A stretch of DNA of 64,000 bases from Euzebyales bacterium (lineage in GTDB: Bacteria > Actinomycetota > Nitriliruptoria > Euzebyales > Egibacteraceae), in the NCBI GenBank assembly GCA_013695145.1, contig JACDBB010000172.1:1-64000 (forward strand). Direction: 5' to 3'. The position numbers and the translations under genes were made by a program. Positions 52,187-60,545 of the stretch are shown here, piece after piece. Within the stretch, counting starts at the first letter, position 1, and each line of letters starts with the position of its first letter. The notes beneath the pieces are model-generated. The model saw only the letters and a list, made by a program, of their open reading frames with translations, ran no database searches and was not told the origin of the DNA.

Positions 52187-52656
52187 GACGCAGGCTGCTC
52201 GCGGCCGACGTTGAGTGCGGCGGTGGCCAGGCACCCGAACGCGGCCAGGTCGAGCAGCACTCGGGCTAGGTGCAGCCGCTCCCAGGGTCGGCGGATCCCG
52301 GCCCATCCCTGCGCGTCGCCGTCGACCGGGTAGCGCGTGGTGCGCTGGTTGAGGGGGATGTTGCCGAGCCCGGTGATCGCGAGCATGGCCGCGGTCGCGG
52401 CCGCGGCGGTTACCGTCAGCCGGAACGCGGGGGTGCCGGCACGGTCGGCTGCGGCGGCGCCGACGGCGACCAGGGTGGCGCTGGTGTAGACGGGCATGAC
52501 CTTGCCGAGGCGGTCGGTCAGTGCCTGCTCGGCTTCGATCTGGGTTCGCAGGGGAAGCGTTCGCACCGCAGGGTGCGCGCCGATCAGCGTTGCGAGTTCG
52601 TTGCCCGCCAGCAGTCCGCTCAACGATAGTGCCGCGAACTGGATCGTGCTTCTCAT
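52183..52656 (-). CDS. DUF1772-family membrane protein
   Basis: 157 aa with four membrane helices; LAGNELATLIGAHPAV at the N-terminus and LGNIPLNQRTTRYP near the middle are typical of DUF1772 (anthrone-oxygenase-like). GGAGG is 6 bases before the ATG at 52656. Confidence 0.85.
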   Translation of the reverse strand: MRSTIQFAALSLSGLLAGNELATLIGAHPAVRTLPLRTQIEAEQALTDRLGKVMPVYTSATLVAVGAAAADRAGTPAFRLTVTAAAATAAMLAITGLGNIPLNQRTTRYPVDGDAQGWAGIRRPWERLHLARVLLDLAAFGCLATAALNVGREQPAS

Positions 52657-52666
52657 GGGTGGCCTC

Positions 52667-52697
52667 CTGCTGCGATGTCTCGCCGTCATCGCAGCAG
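52667..52697. promoter_or_regulatory. Perfect 11-bp inverted repeat, candidate TetR operator
   Basis: CTGCTGCGATG and CATCGCAGCAG flank a 9-base centre, ten bases upstream of the DUF1772 start. Placement and symmetry fit autoregulation by the TetR protein of the operon. Confidence 0.6.
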
Positions 52698-52730
52698 CGT
52701 AGTCCCCGGCGGTGTCTGGGGCGGCGCGTC

Positions 52731-53204
52731 TCACGGTGCGGTATCGGCCCTCGCCGCAGGCATGCCTGAACCACGGCGGAGCCCACTCAGCAGTGCGACG
52801 CCCAGGCCGACCACGCCTACGGTGAGCGCGGCGGCGCCAAGCCAAAGGACCACGATCAGCCCGTTCGGTTCGGTCAGTCCCTCGCCTGCGGACGACAGGA
52901 AGAACCCGGCGGACATCAGAATCGCTGCGGCGGGGATCGCCAGTCGCACGAGGTAGCCCATCGCGCCGGGCAGTTCGGTTGCATCAGCGAGGATCAGGCA
53001 GACGAGGCTGAGCACGATCAGCACGCCTGCGTGGGCGTGACCGGCGCGCGCGAAGGCGACCTGGAAGTCGGTGAGCTGTTCTCCGCCACTGGCCACGCGG
53101 ACCAGGAAGTAGCCACCGAACTCCACCGTCACTAGCGCCAGCAGCAGCAGCCCTGCGATCCTGCGCGATGGTCGTGACAACTGAACGGTCTGCACGATGT
53201 TCAC
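52731..53204 (-). CDS. Four-helix membrane protein
   Basis: 157 aa with helices at about 17-40, 58-75, 85-105 and 120-143. FARAGHAHAGVLIVLSL contains His residues conserved-looking for a membrane enzyme or haem site. Family not recognised. AGGGGTG precedes the ATG. Confidence 0.75.
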   Translation of the reverse strand: MNIVQTVQLSRPSRRIAGLLLLALVTVEFGGYFLVRVASGGEQLTDFQVAFARAGHAHAGVLIVLSLVCLILADATELPGAMGYLVRLAIPAAAILMSAGFFLSSAGEGLTEPNGLIVVLWLGAAALTVGVVGLGVALLSGLRRGSGMPAARADTAP

Positions 53205-53279
53205 CCCTGTCTAGTGCTTCGCAAGTATCGCCCGCCGGAGCCCTCCGCACCGGCCTGCACGCAAGGTTATTGATCGACC

Positions 53280-53450
53280 AATCATAATTCAAGTCTCCCA
53301 GCGCGCGGGCGGGGACATCGACGACGCAGGCGTCTGTGTCTCCGTCCTCGCGCACAAGGCCGGCATCTCCCAGCCGACCGCGTCGCGGCATCTGGGGATC
53401 CTGCGCGTGGCAGGGCTGGTCGGCACCCAGCGTCGCCCCATTCGCGAATT
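53280..53450 (+). pseudogene. ArsR-type HTH regulator fragment
   Basis: VSVLAHKAGISQPTASRHLGILRVAGLV is a clear ArsR winged helix. No start and no normal C-terminus; the frame passes into the glyoxalase remnant. Confidence 0.65.
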
Positions 53451-53489
53451 TCCTACCGCGCGGGCCTCACCTGCACGGGAACTCCTCAC

Positions 53490-53794
53490 CTACATCCAAT
53501 CGCTACTACGTCGGGTTCCTCGGCTTCACCGAGGCAATGGACATGGGCCGCATCGTCACGTTCGTCTCCCCGACCAACCCGACCGCGCAGGTCAGCATCG
53601 TCGCCCTCGACGACTCCTCGGACGTCCAGCCCGTCATCACCGTCGAGGTCGGGGATGTCGACACGGTCCATGCCGAGGCGGTGGATCGCGGCCTGCCGAT
53701 CGTCTACCCACTGACTGATGAGTCGTGGGGCGTGCGGCGCTTCTTCGTCACCGACCCCAACGGAGCCGTCCTCAACGTCATGAGCCACCGGTAG
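53490..53794 (+). pseudogene. Glyoxalase/bleomycin-resistance protein, N-terminally truncated
   Basis: RYYVGFLGFTEAMDMGRIVTF, VEVGDVDTVHAEAVDRG and RRFFVTDPNGAVLNVMSHR match the C-terminal two thirds of the fold. The first strand with its metal His is missing and no start codon fits. Confidence 0.7.
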
Positions 53795-53831
53795 TGGTGA
53801 GGGGCCGCCATGACACCGCACCGACGTGGGG

Positions 53832-54266
53832 CTACGGGCCGATGTCAGAGTCGGCCACCTGCCCCTCGTCCGGGGCCCCTTCGTCCAGATCGTCGAGGTA
53901 GCGGGTCACCGCCGCGGCAAAGCGGTCGAAGTCGTCGAGATGCTCCTTCAAGGTCTCGTGGATGCGCCCTGGCTCCACGTCCGCGTACACGTGGACCAGG
54001 CGGTTTCGCAGCCGCGCCATCGGCACGAGCTCCTCGGCGAACTCCGCGTCGAGCACACCGGCCCGACCCAGGATCTCGAACACGGCCGCATAGGTCCCGG
54101 CCTGCTCGAGACCGCGCGCGGCGATGAGGTGGTGACCGATGCTCAGCGTCGTCTCGATCGCCAGCTGCAGGAAGCGCTCGGCGCTGCCGTAGAGACGCGG
54201 GTCGGCGACGAACGTCGTCATCGCCTCCTCGCGGAGGTCGCGCAGGATCCCCACGTAGCGGGCCAA
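53832..54266 (-). CDS. HepT-type HEPN toxin, N-terminus frameshifted
   Basis: 144 aa from TTG 54266. RLRNRLVHVY gives the RX4HXY motif (R87, H92, Y94) of HepT ribonucleases, the Tyr being the site AMPylated by MntA. A better start, GTG 54304 overlapping the mntA stop, reads VDRARVDELFGS, but a one-base change near 54270 is needed to join it to ARYVGILRDLREE. The toxin may be inactive, or the frame may be a sequencing error. Confidence 0.75.
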   Translation of the reverse strand: MARYVGILRDLREEAMTTFVADPRLYGSAERFLQLAIETTLSIGHHLIAARGLEQAGTYAAVFEILGRAGVLDAEFAEELVPMARLRNRLVHVYADVEPGRIHETLKEHLDDFDRFAAAVTRYLDDLDEGAPDEGQVADSDIGP

Positions 54267-54296
54267 GAGCCGAACAGCTCATCGACGCGAGCGCGA

Positions 54297-54734
54297 TCAA
54301 CCACGGCTGAGTGCCCCTCGCCGGGCACGCGCCCGAACCGCTGCGAGATAGGCGTCGTGATAGGGCTTCATGTCCAGGTAGTCGCGCTCGGTGCGCTCGC
54401 GAAGGCGGATCCGCGCGGCCTCGTCGCGCGAGTACAGCACGATCCCCTCCCCGACGATGCGGAACCGCAACCACAATGGCGCGTGGGTCAGCACGACCAG
54501 ATCCGTCTCGGCGCCGACCGCAGCGCCGAGGCGCTCATGCAGGCGCGCCTCCTCCATCAGGCCGATCGGCACCGTGAGCGCCACCGCGAGGTCGACGTCG
54601 CTGCCAGGCTGCGCCGACGCGGTCGCGACCGAGCCGAACAGGTAGCAGAACGAGACTTGGGGCTCGTCGTCGAGCACGACAGTGACGCGCCGCCGCAGCT
54701 TGTCGAGGTCGATGCTCTCCGCGTCCGTATCCAT
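54297..54734 (-). CDS. MntA-type nucleotidyltransferase antitoxin
   Basis: 145 aa. Active site FGSVATASAQPGSDVDLAV (G34-S35, D46-D48) of minimal nucleotidyltransferases. MntA antitoxins inactivate HepT by AMPylation. Located just upstream of the hepT gene. A 105-base piece of it is copied at 48.5 kb. Confidence 0.88.
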   Translation of the reverse strand: MDTDAESIDLDKLRRRVTVVLDDEPQVSFCYLFGSVATASAQPGSDVDLAVALTVPIGLMEEARLHERLGAAVGAETDLVVLTHAPLWLRFRIVGEGIVLYSRDEAARIRLRERTERDYLDMKPYHDAYLAAVRARARRGALSRG

Positions 54735-54820
54735 GGACCCATGGTGCCCGGAGTCCGGACGTGAGAGGCGCATTCTCCGGCTCCGGCTGGCTGTTGTGGC
54801 GCGACCTCAGGCGAGGGCAC

Positions 54821-55189
54821 CTACGCGCGATCGCCGCCGCGCGCGGCGTCGGCGATGCGCCGCCAGCCATCCGGGTCGTCGCCCACAGCGAGCTCCTTGC
54901 CGCAGCGCACCAGCGGCAGCGCGAGGATCGATGGGTCGTCCCCCATGCGCCCGAGCCACGCGTCCTCGCCCGCTGACACGTACTGCAGGGCCTGCTCCCT
55001 GTAGGACTTCGAGGCCGGGTCGAGGCAGGCCTCGACGCCGAAGCGCTGCACCCATTTGCTTAGCTCACCCGGTGACAGCTTGTGCCGACGCAGGTCCAGG
55101 TCGTGGAAGGCGATGCGCCGGTCGGTGAAGAAGCGCTGCGCCTTGCGGGTGGTCTTCGACTTCGGCAGTCCCAGCAGCTGGATGTCCAT
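54821..55189 (-). CDS. ArsC/Spx-family protein lacking the catalytic cysteine
   Basis: 122 aa thioredoxin-like fold. GLPKSKTTRKAQRFF aligns with the NPRCSKSRKA-type active site; Cys is Ser here. DLRRHKLSPGELSKWVQRF and LPLVRCGKELAVGDDP are typical. Reductase activity is therefore doubtful; a regulatory or redox-independent role is possible. Confidence 0.85.
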   Translation of the reverse strand: MDIQLLGLPKSKTTRKAQRFFTDRRIAFHDLDLRRHKLSPGELSKWVQRFGVEACLDPASKSYREQALQYVSAGEDAWLGRMGDDPSILALPLVRCGKELAVGDDPDGWRRIADAARGGDRA

Positions 55190-55244
55190 CTCGCTCCCCT
55201 TGCGCTCACCCACGCGATCCCCATCCCTGCGGCATGCTACGGGC

Positions 55245-56645
55245 ATGAGCGACGAACTGGCCTTCGCCTCCGCGACCGAGCTCGCCCGTCTCGTGCGCAC
55301 CCGTGCGGTGTCCCCCGTGGAGCTGACCGAGCTGTACCTCGACCGGATCGCGCGCCTGGACGGTCGCATCAACGCGTTCGTGACCGTCGACGCGGCAGGC
55401 GCCAGGGCGGGCGCCAAGGCCGCCGAGGAGCGCGTCACGGATGGCACGGCGCTGCCGCCGTTCCTGGGCGTGCCGATCGCCGTCAAGGACCTCCACCTCA
55501 CTGAAGGACTGCCGACCACCTTCGGCTGCCGCTCGCTTGCGCACTTCGTGCCCACGTTCGACGAGGAGTGCGTCGCGCGCATCAAGCGGGCGGGCTTCGT
55601 GGTGCTGGGCAAGACGAACGTGCCGGAGTTCGGGACCGTGCCCTACACGGAGTCGCTCCTGCACGGCCCGTGCCGCAACCCGTGGGACGTGTCGCGAACC
55701 GCCGGAGGGTCGTCCGGCGGGGCGGCCGCCGCCGTCGCGGCCGGACTCACGCCGCTGGCGCACGCCTCCGACGGCGGCGGCTCGATCCGCATCCCCGCCA
55801 GCAACTGCGGGCTGTTCGGGTTGAAGCCCGCGCGTGGCCGGATCTCCGCGGCGCCGCTGTTCGGTGACCGCCTCGCGGGGCTGTCGACTGCCGGCCCGAT
55901 CACCCGCCACACCGCCGACGCGGCGGGGCTGCTGGACGTCATGGAGGGCTACGCGACCGGCGACCCGAGCTGGGCGCCCCCACCCGCGCGGCCCTTCGCC
56001 CGCGAGGTCGAGGTGGAGCCCTGCCCGCTGCGCCTCGGCGTGGTGACCGAGTGGCCGTTCGGGACGTTCGAGCGGGAGCCGCTGGCCGCGCTCGAGGGCG
56101 CGACGCGCATGCTGGACAGCCTCGGCCACCACCTCGAGCCGGTGACGCTGCCGTTGAGCGAGGGGTTCCGGGACGACTTCGAGGTCGTGTGGGCGGCGGG
56201 CTTGGCCGCCCTGCCGGTCGACCCGGCGCGGCTGGAGCCGTTCAACCGGCTGCTGTTCGACCTCGGCACGACCTGCTCGGCGGCGCGTCTGCTGCAGGCG
56301 GTCAACGGGCTGCAGGTGACTGCCAGAGCGGTGATCGGCGCCACCGCGCACCTCGACGGGGTCCTGTCCCCCACGCTCGCCGCCGAGCCCCTGTCCATCG
56401 GCGCGTTCGCCGAGCGCCCAGTCGACGAGCTGTTCGACGCGAACGCCGCCTACGTGGGCCTCGCGCCACTGGCCAACGTCACCGGCCAGCCGTCCATGAA
56501 CCTCCCACTCCACCGCTCGCCCGCCGGGCTGCCGGTGGGCGTGATGGTGACCGGCCGGCCCGCCGACGAGGCCACCCTGCTGCGGCTGGCCGCCCAGGTC
56601 GAGCGCGCGGTCGACTGGACCGCGGACCGCCCAGCCGTCCGCTGA
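55245..56645 (+). CDS. Amidase-signature family hydrolase
   Basis: 466 aa. Catalytic Lys in VPIAVKDLH, cis-Ser in TAGGSSGGAAAA and nucleophile Ser in SDGGGSIRIPAS form the Ser-cisSer-Lys triad. Acts on an unknown amide; GatA role is unlikely without gatB/C nearby. The ATG directly follows a TGCTAC box, perhaps leaderless. Confidence 0.92.
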   Translation: MSDELAFASATELARLVRTRAVSPVELTELYLDRIARLDGRINAFVTVDAAGARAGAKAAEERVTDGTALPPFLGVPIAVKDLHLTEGLPTTFGCRSLAHFVPTFDEECVARIKRAGFVVLGKTNVPEFGTVPYTESLLHGPCRNPWDVSRTAGGSSGGAAAAVAAGLTPLAHASDGGGSIRIPASNCGLFGLKPARGRISAAPLFGDRLAGLSTAGPITRHTADAAGLLDVMEGYATGDPSWAPPPARPFAREVEVEPCPLRLGVVTEWPFGTFEREPLAALEGATRMLDSLGHHLEPVTLPLSEGFRDDFEVVWAAGLAALPVDPARLEPFNRLLFDLGTTCSAARLLQAVNGLQVTARAVIGATAHLDGVLSPTLAAEPLSIGAFAERPVDELFDANAAYVGLAPLANVTGQPSMNLPLHRSPAGLPVGVMVTGRPADEATLLRLAAQVERAVDWTADRPAVR

Positions 56646-56692
56646 CCGTTTGCGGGCCGGCCGACCCTCCGCTGACCCTTTACGGTGGTCCC

Positions 56693-57135
56693 ATGGCGCC
56701 TGACATCCCCGCGAGCTGCGCTCCGGTGACTACGTGCGGGTGATCGCACCCTCCAGCTCGCGTGCCGCGATCGACGATCGCTGGGATCCCACCGCGCTCG
56801 ACCGGTTCTCCAGCTGGGGCATCGAGGTGTGTTTCGGCGCACACGCCGACGAGGTCGACGACTTCGGGTCCTCGTCGGTCGCCAGCCGCCTGGCCGATCT
56901 GCACGAGGCGTTCGCCGACCCAGAGGTGGACGGCATTCTCACCGTCATCGGCGGCTACAACGCCAACCACCTGCTCGACTGCATCGACGACGACCTGGTG
57001 CGGGCCAACCCGAAAATGTTGTGCGGGTACTCCGACATCACCGTCCTGTTGCACCGGCTACTTGTGGGGGCCGACCCGAGGCGACCCTTCCACGAGGACA
57101 TGCGCCAAGCGCGCCTGGTCGTGACTCGGCAGTGA
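56693..57135 (+). pseudogene. LD-carboxypeptidase (S66) remnant
   Basis: ATG 56693 reads MAPDIPA; a one-base shift continues ELRSGDYVRVIAPSSS, then IGGYNANHLLD and MLCGYSDITVL. The frame then ends after about 140 codons, without the catalytic Glu/His part of the 330-residue family. Confidence 0.75.
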
Positions 57136-57146
57136 GGGGGGAAACC

Positions 57147-57962
57147 GTGCGACGGGTCAGAGGAACGGATCCTGAGTTCCTTGCATCCAGCGTCTACGGG
57201 ACCAGCGCCGGGTTGTCTGCCCGCCAGGGCATCTACGACTTCCTCGACCGCCCCGACGGCTTGCCAGACTGGGCCCTGCGCCTCCTCGACGTGGCGGCCG
57301 GAGACCGCGTTGTCGACGTGGGCTGCGGCAACGGCCGCTACCTTCGCCGGCTCGACGGGAGCGTCGACGTCGTGGCGGTCGACCGCTCCCACGGCATGGC
57401 GTCCGAGGTCGCTCGCGAGCTGGGCGCGCGTGTTGGGGTCATCGTGGCCGACGCGGCGGCACTGCCGGTGCCCACAGCGACAGCTGATGCGGTGCTGGCC
57501 ATGCACATGCTCTACCACCTGCCCGACATGGACCAAGGTGTGCGAGAGCTGCGCCGGATCATCAAGCCGCACGGAACGGTGCTGGTCTCCACCAACGCCG
57601 CGGATCACCTCTCCGAGTTGGATGACCTCATGTCACGCGCGGTCGGGATGCTGACCGGAAGCCCCTCTGCACGCACGAAGTGGGCGACGCGGCTGTGGCT
57701 GTCGGATGCCGCGGCGTTGCTGGCGGGCCATTTCACCCAGGTCGAACTGCACCCCTACAAGGGTTGGCTGGTCATCCCGCGACCCGCCCCGATCCGCGCC
57801 TACGTCGACAGCCTGCGACCGTACACCGAGGACACGCTGCCGGCCTACATCTCCTGGAACGAGCTGCTGGCCGCCGTCGACCAGCAGCTGGCCGGCGTGT
57901 GCGACGACGAACCCTTCAGGATCCGCGTCTCGAGCGGCGTGGTCCGAGCGCGGGGGGCATGA
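57147..57962 (+). CDS. Class I SAM-dependent methyltransferase
   Basis: 271 aa. VVDVGCGNGRYLRRLD motif I, ADAAALPVPTATADAVLAMHMLYHL motif IV region, KPHGTVLVSTN. Substrate unknown. GAGGGGGGA is 5 bases before GTG 57147; a GTG at 57132 is in frame too. Confidence 0.88.
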   Translation: MRRVRGTDPEFLASSVYGTSAGLSARQGIYDFLDRPDGLPDWALRLLDVAAGDRVVDVGCGNGRYLRRLDGSVDVVAVDRSHGMASEVARELGARVGVIVADAAALPVPTATADAVLAMHMLYHLPDMDQGVRELRRIIKPHGTVLVSTNAADHLSELDDLMSRAVGMLTGSPSARTKWATRLWLSDAAALLAGHFTQVELHPYKGWLVIPRPAPIRAYVDSLRPYTEDTLPAYISWNELLAAVDQQLAGVCDDEPFRIRVSSGVVRARGA

Positions 57963-57999
57963 CAGCCACCGGACACGGGCCAGGTGAGGGCGAGCGCGA

Positions 58000-58216
58000 T
58001 CCCCGGGGGCTCGAGGAACCTCCGGCGTGTTGCCACCGAATCACTGGCTTCCAGCGTCCCCGGCGGTCCGCAGGATGCGTCGCACGATCTCCGATCCGGT
58101 TCGCTCGAGAACAGCACGACGGCCAGCACGCAGAGCGGGACTCCGTGAGGTGCGAGGTACCGCCAGAGCAGCCGCCAGTACCCGCAGACCGGAACTCGCA
58201 ACGAAGCTCTCCTCAC
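58000..58216 (-). pseudogene. ABC-exporter N-terminal fragment
   Basis: Minus frame reads YWRLLWRYLAPHGVPLCVLAVVLFSS, the usual start of an ABC exporter membrane domain, then loses similarity. Rest of 57963-58441 shows no gene. Confidence 0.4.
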
Positions 58217-58441
58217 GTGCTGGTCACGCAGCGGGTTCGGGAACGCTATCCATCAGGGCCTGGATGTTGCGTAACGACGCCGTATCGGTGGGATCGCTCG
58301 AGCGACGACGAACGTGCCCCATCGACGCGGCGTCACCTTGCCACCTCGGTCACATGTCTGGACAATCGCCGCCGCCCGTTCAAGAGCCAACCGACCTCGG
58401 CCAGGCTCGCGACCAGCCACACCAGACGTCGAGGAGAACAC

Positions 58442-59206
58442 ATGACCGACCTCGCAGGATCCATCGTGCTCGTCACCGGCGCATCGAGCGGCATCGGCGC
58501 GGCCACCGCCCGCGCGTTCGCGGCCGAGGGCGCCCGGCTGGTGCTGGCGGCCCGTCGCCGCGAGCGACTTGAGGAGCTCGCCGGACAGCTCGACGGCGAC
58601 ACGCTCCCGCTGGAGCTCGACGTGCGCGACCGAGCCGCGGTCGATCAGGCGCTGTCGGGCCTGCCGCCGGAGTGGGCGGCGATCGACGTGCTGGTCAACA
58701 ACGCCGGGCTGGCGGCGGGGATGGAGCCGCTCCAGGAGGGCGAGGTCGACCACTGGGCACGCATGATCGACACCAACGTCGCCGGCCTGCTGTGGGTCAC
58801 CCGCGCGGTCGTGCCAGGGATGATCGCGCGCGGCGGCGGCCACGTCATCAACATCGGGTCCGTCGCCGGGCACGAGACCTACCCCAAAGGGGCGGTCTAC
58901 TGCGCCACGAAGGCCGCGGTCGACCGCATCACCAAGGGTCTGCGCATGGACATGCTCGGCACCCGCGTCAAGGTGTCAACGGTGGATCCCGGCATGGTCG
59001 AGACCGAGTTCTCCGTCGTGCGCTTCGACGGCGACGCCGACCGGGCCTCCAAAGTCTACGAGGGCCTGGACCCGCTGACCGGCGACGACATCGCCGACGC
59101 GGTGGTCTGGGTCGCGAGCCGCCCCGCGAACGTGCAGGTCGCCGAGGTGGTCATCCTGGCGTCCGCGCAGGTGTCGGCGACGGTCGCCCATCGCGAGCCG
59201 ACCTGA
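58442..59206 (+). CDS. Short-chain dehydrogenase/reductase
   Basis: 254 aa. Nucleotide motif VLVTGASSGIGAATARAF, NNAGLAAG, catalytic Ser in NIGSVAGHE and YCATK (Tyr/Lys). Closest in pattern to YdfG-type 3-hydroxy-acid dehydrogenases. GAGGAGA precedes the ATG. Its last 56 bases overlap the convergent exporter gene. Confidence 0.92.
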   Translation: MTDLAGSIVLVTGASSGIGAATARAFAAEGARLVLAARRRERLEELAGQLDGDTLPLELDVRDRAAVDQALSGLPPEWAAIDVLVNNAGLAAGMEPLQEGEVDHWARMIDTNVAGLLWVTRAVVPGMIARGGGHVINIGSVAGHETYPKGAVYCATKAAVDRITKGLRMDMLGTRVKVSTVDPGMVETEFSVVRFDGDADRASKVYEGLDPLTGDDIADAVVWVASRPANVQVAEVVILASAQVSATVAHREPT

Positions 59207-60092
59207 GCCCGCGGGCTCTGCGGTCCGCCCGGCGTCCCAGCTCGATCGCCGCTGCCACCAGCAGCATCCCGACGACGTGCAGCGGCCCGTATGGTTCCCC
59301 GAAGGCCAGAGCGGCCCAGATGCTCGCCAGCAGGGGCACGGCCGCCAGCGCGAGCGACGACAGCGCGGCGCTGACCCGCGGGTGCGCCCAGTTGAGGAGC
59401 AGGTGGCCGTTACCGGGAATCAGCGCGAGCCCGACGATCATCGCCCCGTGCACGCCGGTGGCGGCGAACGACTCGCCGCGCAGCAGCGCGTACGGCAGCA
59501 CCACGGCCAGCGCGACCAGCATGAAGGTGGCCGTCAGGGTCAGGGTGGGGGCGCCGGTGTCCCGGGCGCGCTTCGCGCACAGGAAGTAGGCGGTGAACGC
59601 GATCAGGTTCGCGATGGCGAACAGATCGCCCGTGAGGCTGCGGCTGGGATCGTCCAGGTTGGCGCCCACCACGATGGCCACGCCGCCGACCGCGAGGACC
59701 GCGCAGCCGAGCACAGCCCTGGGAACCCGCTCCCCGAGCGTGCGGCGGCTGACCATGGCGACCAGCAGCGGCTGCAGGGCACCGAGGAGCGTGACGATCG
59801 CGATCGAGGTCTGCTTGGTCGCCAGCACGAACAGCAGCTGGTGGACGCCGAACGCCACGCCCGCGGCCACCGGCATCGTCCAGCTCCTCGGCCACGGGGA
59901 CCGCAGCAGCAGCGCGGTCACGACGAGGGCGCCGCCGCCGATGCCCAACCGCCACGCCGACAGGGCGCCGGCTTCGAGCGGGAGGGCCTTGACGATGACG
60001 AAGCCCGCTGAGAACCCCGTCGTGGCCAGCACCACGGCGGCGAGGCCGGAGCCCGGATGGTCGTCGACGCGACGCCAGCTCGGCCGATTCAC
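59151..60092 (-). CDS. EamA/DMT-family transporter
   Basis: 313 aa, ten membrane helices in two EamA repeats. The GTG at 60092 is the last start before the first helix; its context CACGTGAATCGG resembles the 5' end of the repeat element. An open frame further upstream is repeat copy H sequence. Exports or imports small metabolites; specificity unknown. Confidence 0.85.
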   Translation of the reverse strand: MNRPSWRRVDDHPGSGLAAVVLATTGFSAGFVIVKALPLEAGALSAWRLGIGGGALVVTALLLRSPWPRSWTMPVAAGVAFGVHQLLFVLATKQTSIAIVTLLGALQPLLVAMVSRRTLGERVPRAVLGCAVLAVGGVAIVVGANLDDPSRSLTGDLFAIANLIAFTAYFLCAKRARDTGAPTLTLTATFMLVALAVVLPYALLRGESFAATGVHGAMIVGLALIPGNGHLLLNWAHPRVSAALSSLALAAVPLLASIWAALAFGEPYGPLHVVGMLLVAAAIELGRRADRRARGLRSARDGRPSPTPARTPG

Positions 60093-60112
60093 GTGATCCG
60101 GCGATGCACGGG

Positions 60113-60196
60113 TCAGCTTCCATGGCGGTCGCTGCGCGACCGCCACCACCGGGATTGTGAGAATCGCCTCCGCAGGCTCCGGCGATTCACGGGTCA
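60113..60196 (-). repeat. Two-hairpin element, copy H (best preserved, reverse)
   Basis: Hairpin 2 GGCGGTCGC / GCGACCGCC (60124-60144); hairpin 1 GAATCGCC / GGCGATTC (60161-60188), both perfect. The minus-strand 5' end TGACCCGTGAAT starts with the mycoredoxin stop; the tail CATGGAAGCTGA follows hairpin 2. Confidence 0.85.
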
Positions 60197-60433
60197 GGCG
60201 GCCGACGCGGCGGCCAGCACCTCGTCGGCGCTCGGGTTCAGCAGGAATCGCCCTCCGACCTGCACGGTCGGCACGATCTCGTCGCCCCCCGACGCGGCCC
60301 GGACGACGTCGGCCTGCGACCGGTCGGCCCAGATGTCGACGCTGGCGTAGTCCACGCCGCGCCGCTCGAGCTCACCCTTCAGCACTTCGCAGTAACCGCA
60401 CATCGGGCGCCAGTAGATCGTGATCTCGGACAC
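60194..60433 (-). CDS. Mycoredoxin-like glutaredoxin
   Basis: 79 aa thioredoxin fold with CGYC redox motif (WRPMCGYCEVLK), cis-Pro in IVPTVQVGG and a GGRFLLNPS helix region. CGYC glutaredoxins of this size are mycothiol-dependent mycoredoxins in actinobacteria. The gap to gltB (60434-60545) holds nothing clear. Confidence 0.88.
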   Translation of the reverse strand: MSEITIYWRPMCGYCEVLKGELERRGVDYASVDIWADRSQADVVRAASGGDEIVPTVQVGGRFLLNPSADEVLAAASAA

Positions 60434-60545
60434 GCGTCATCCTCGGGTCGGTGCAGGGGGGCAACAGGGTGCAACGCGGTCAGGCCACGGTATCTTCCCT
60501 CCCTCCGACCGTGGCGGCTGCTCCGGCGCTGGGGAGCCGGGGCGA

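Noticed and set aside
53250-53300. TTATTGAT...AATCATAA palindrome as an operator
   Set aside because: The arms are not true reverse complements.
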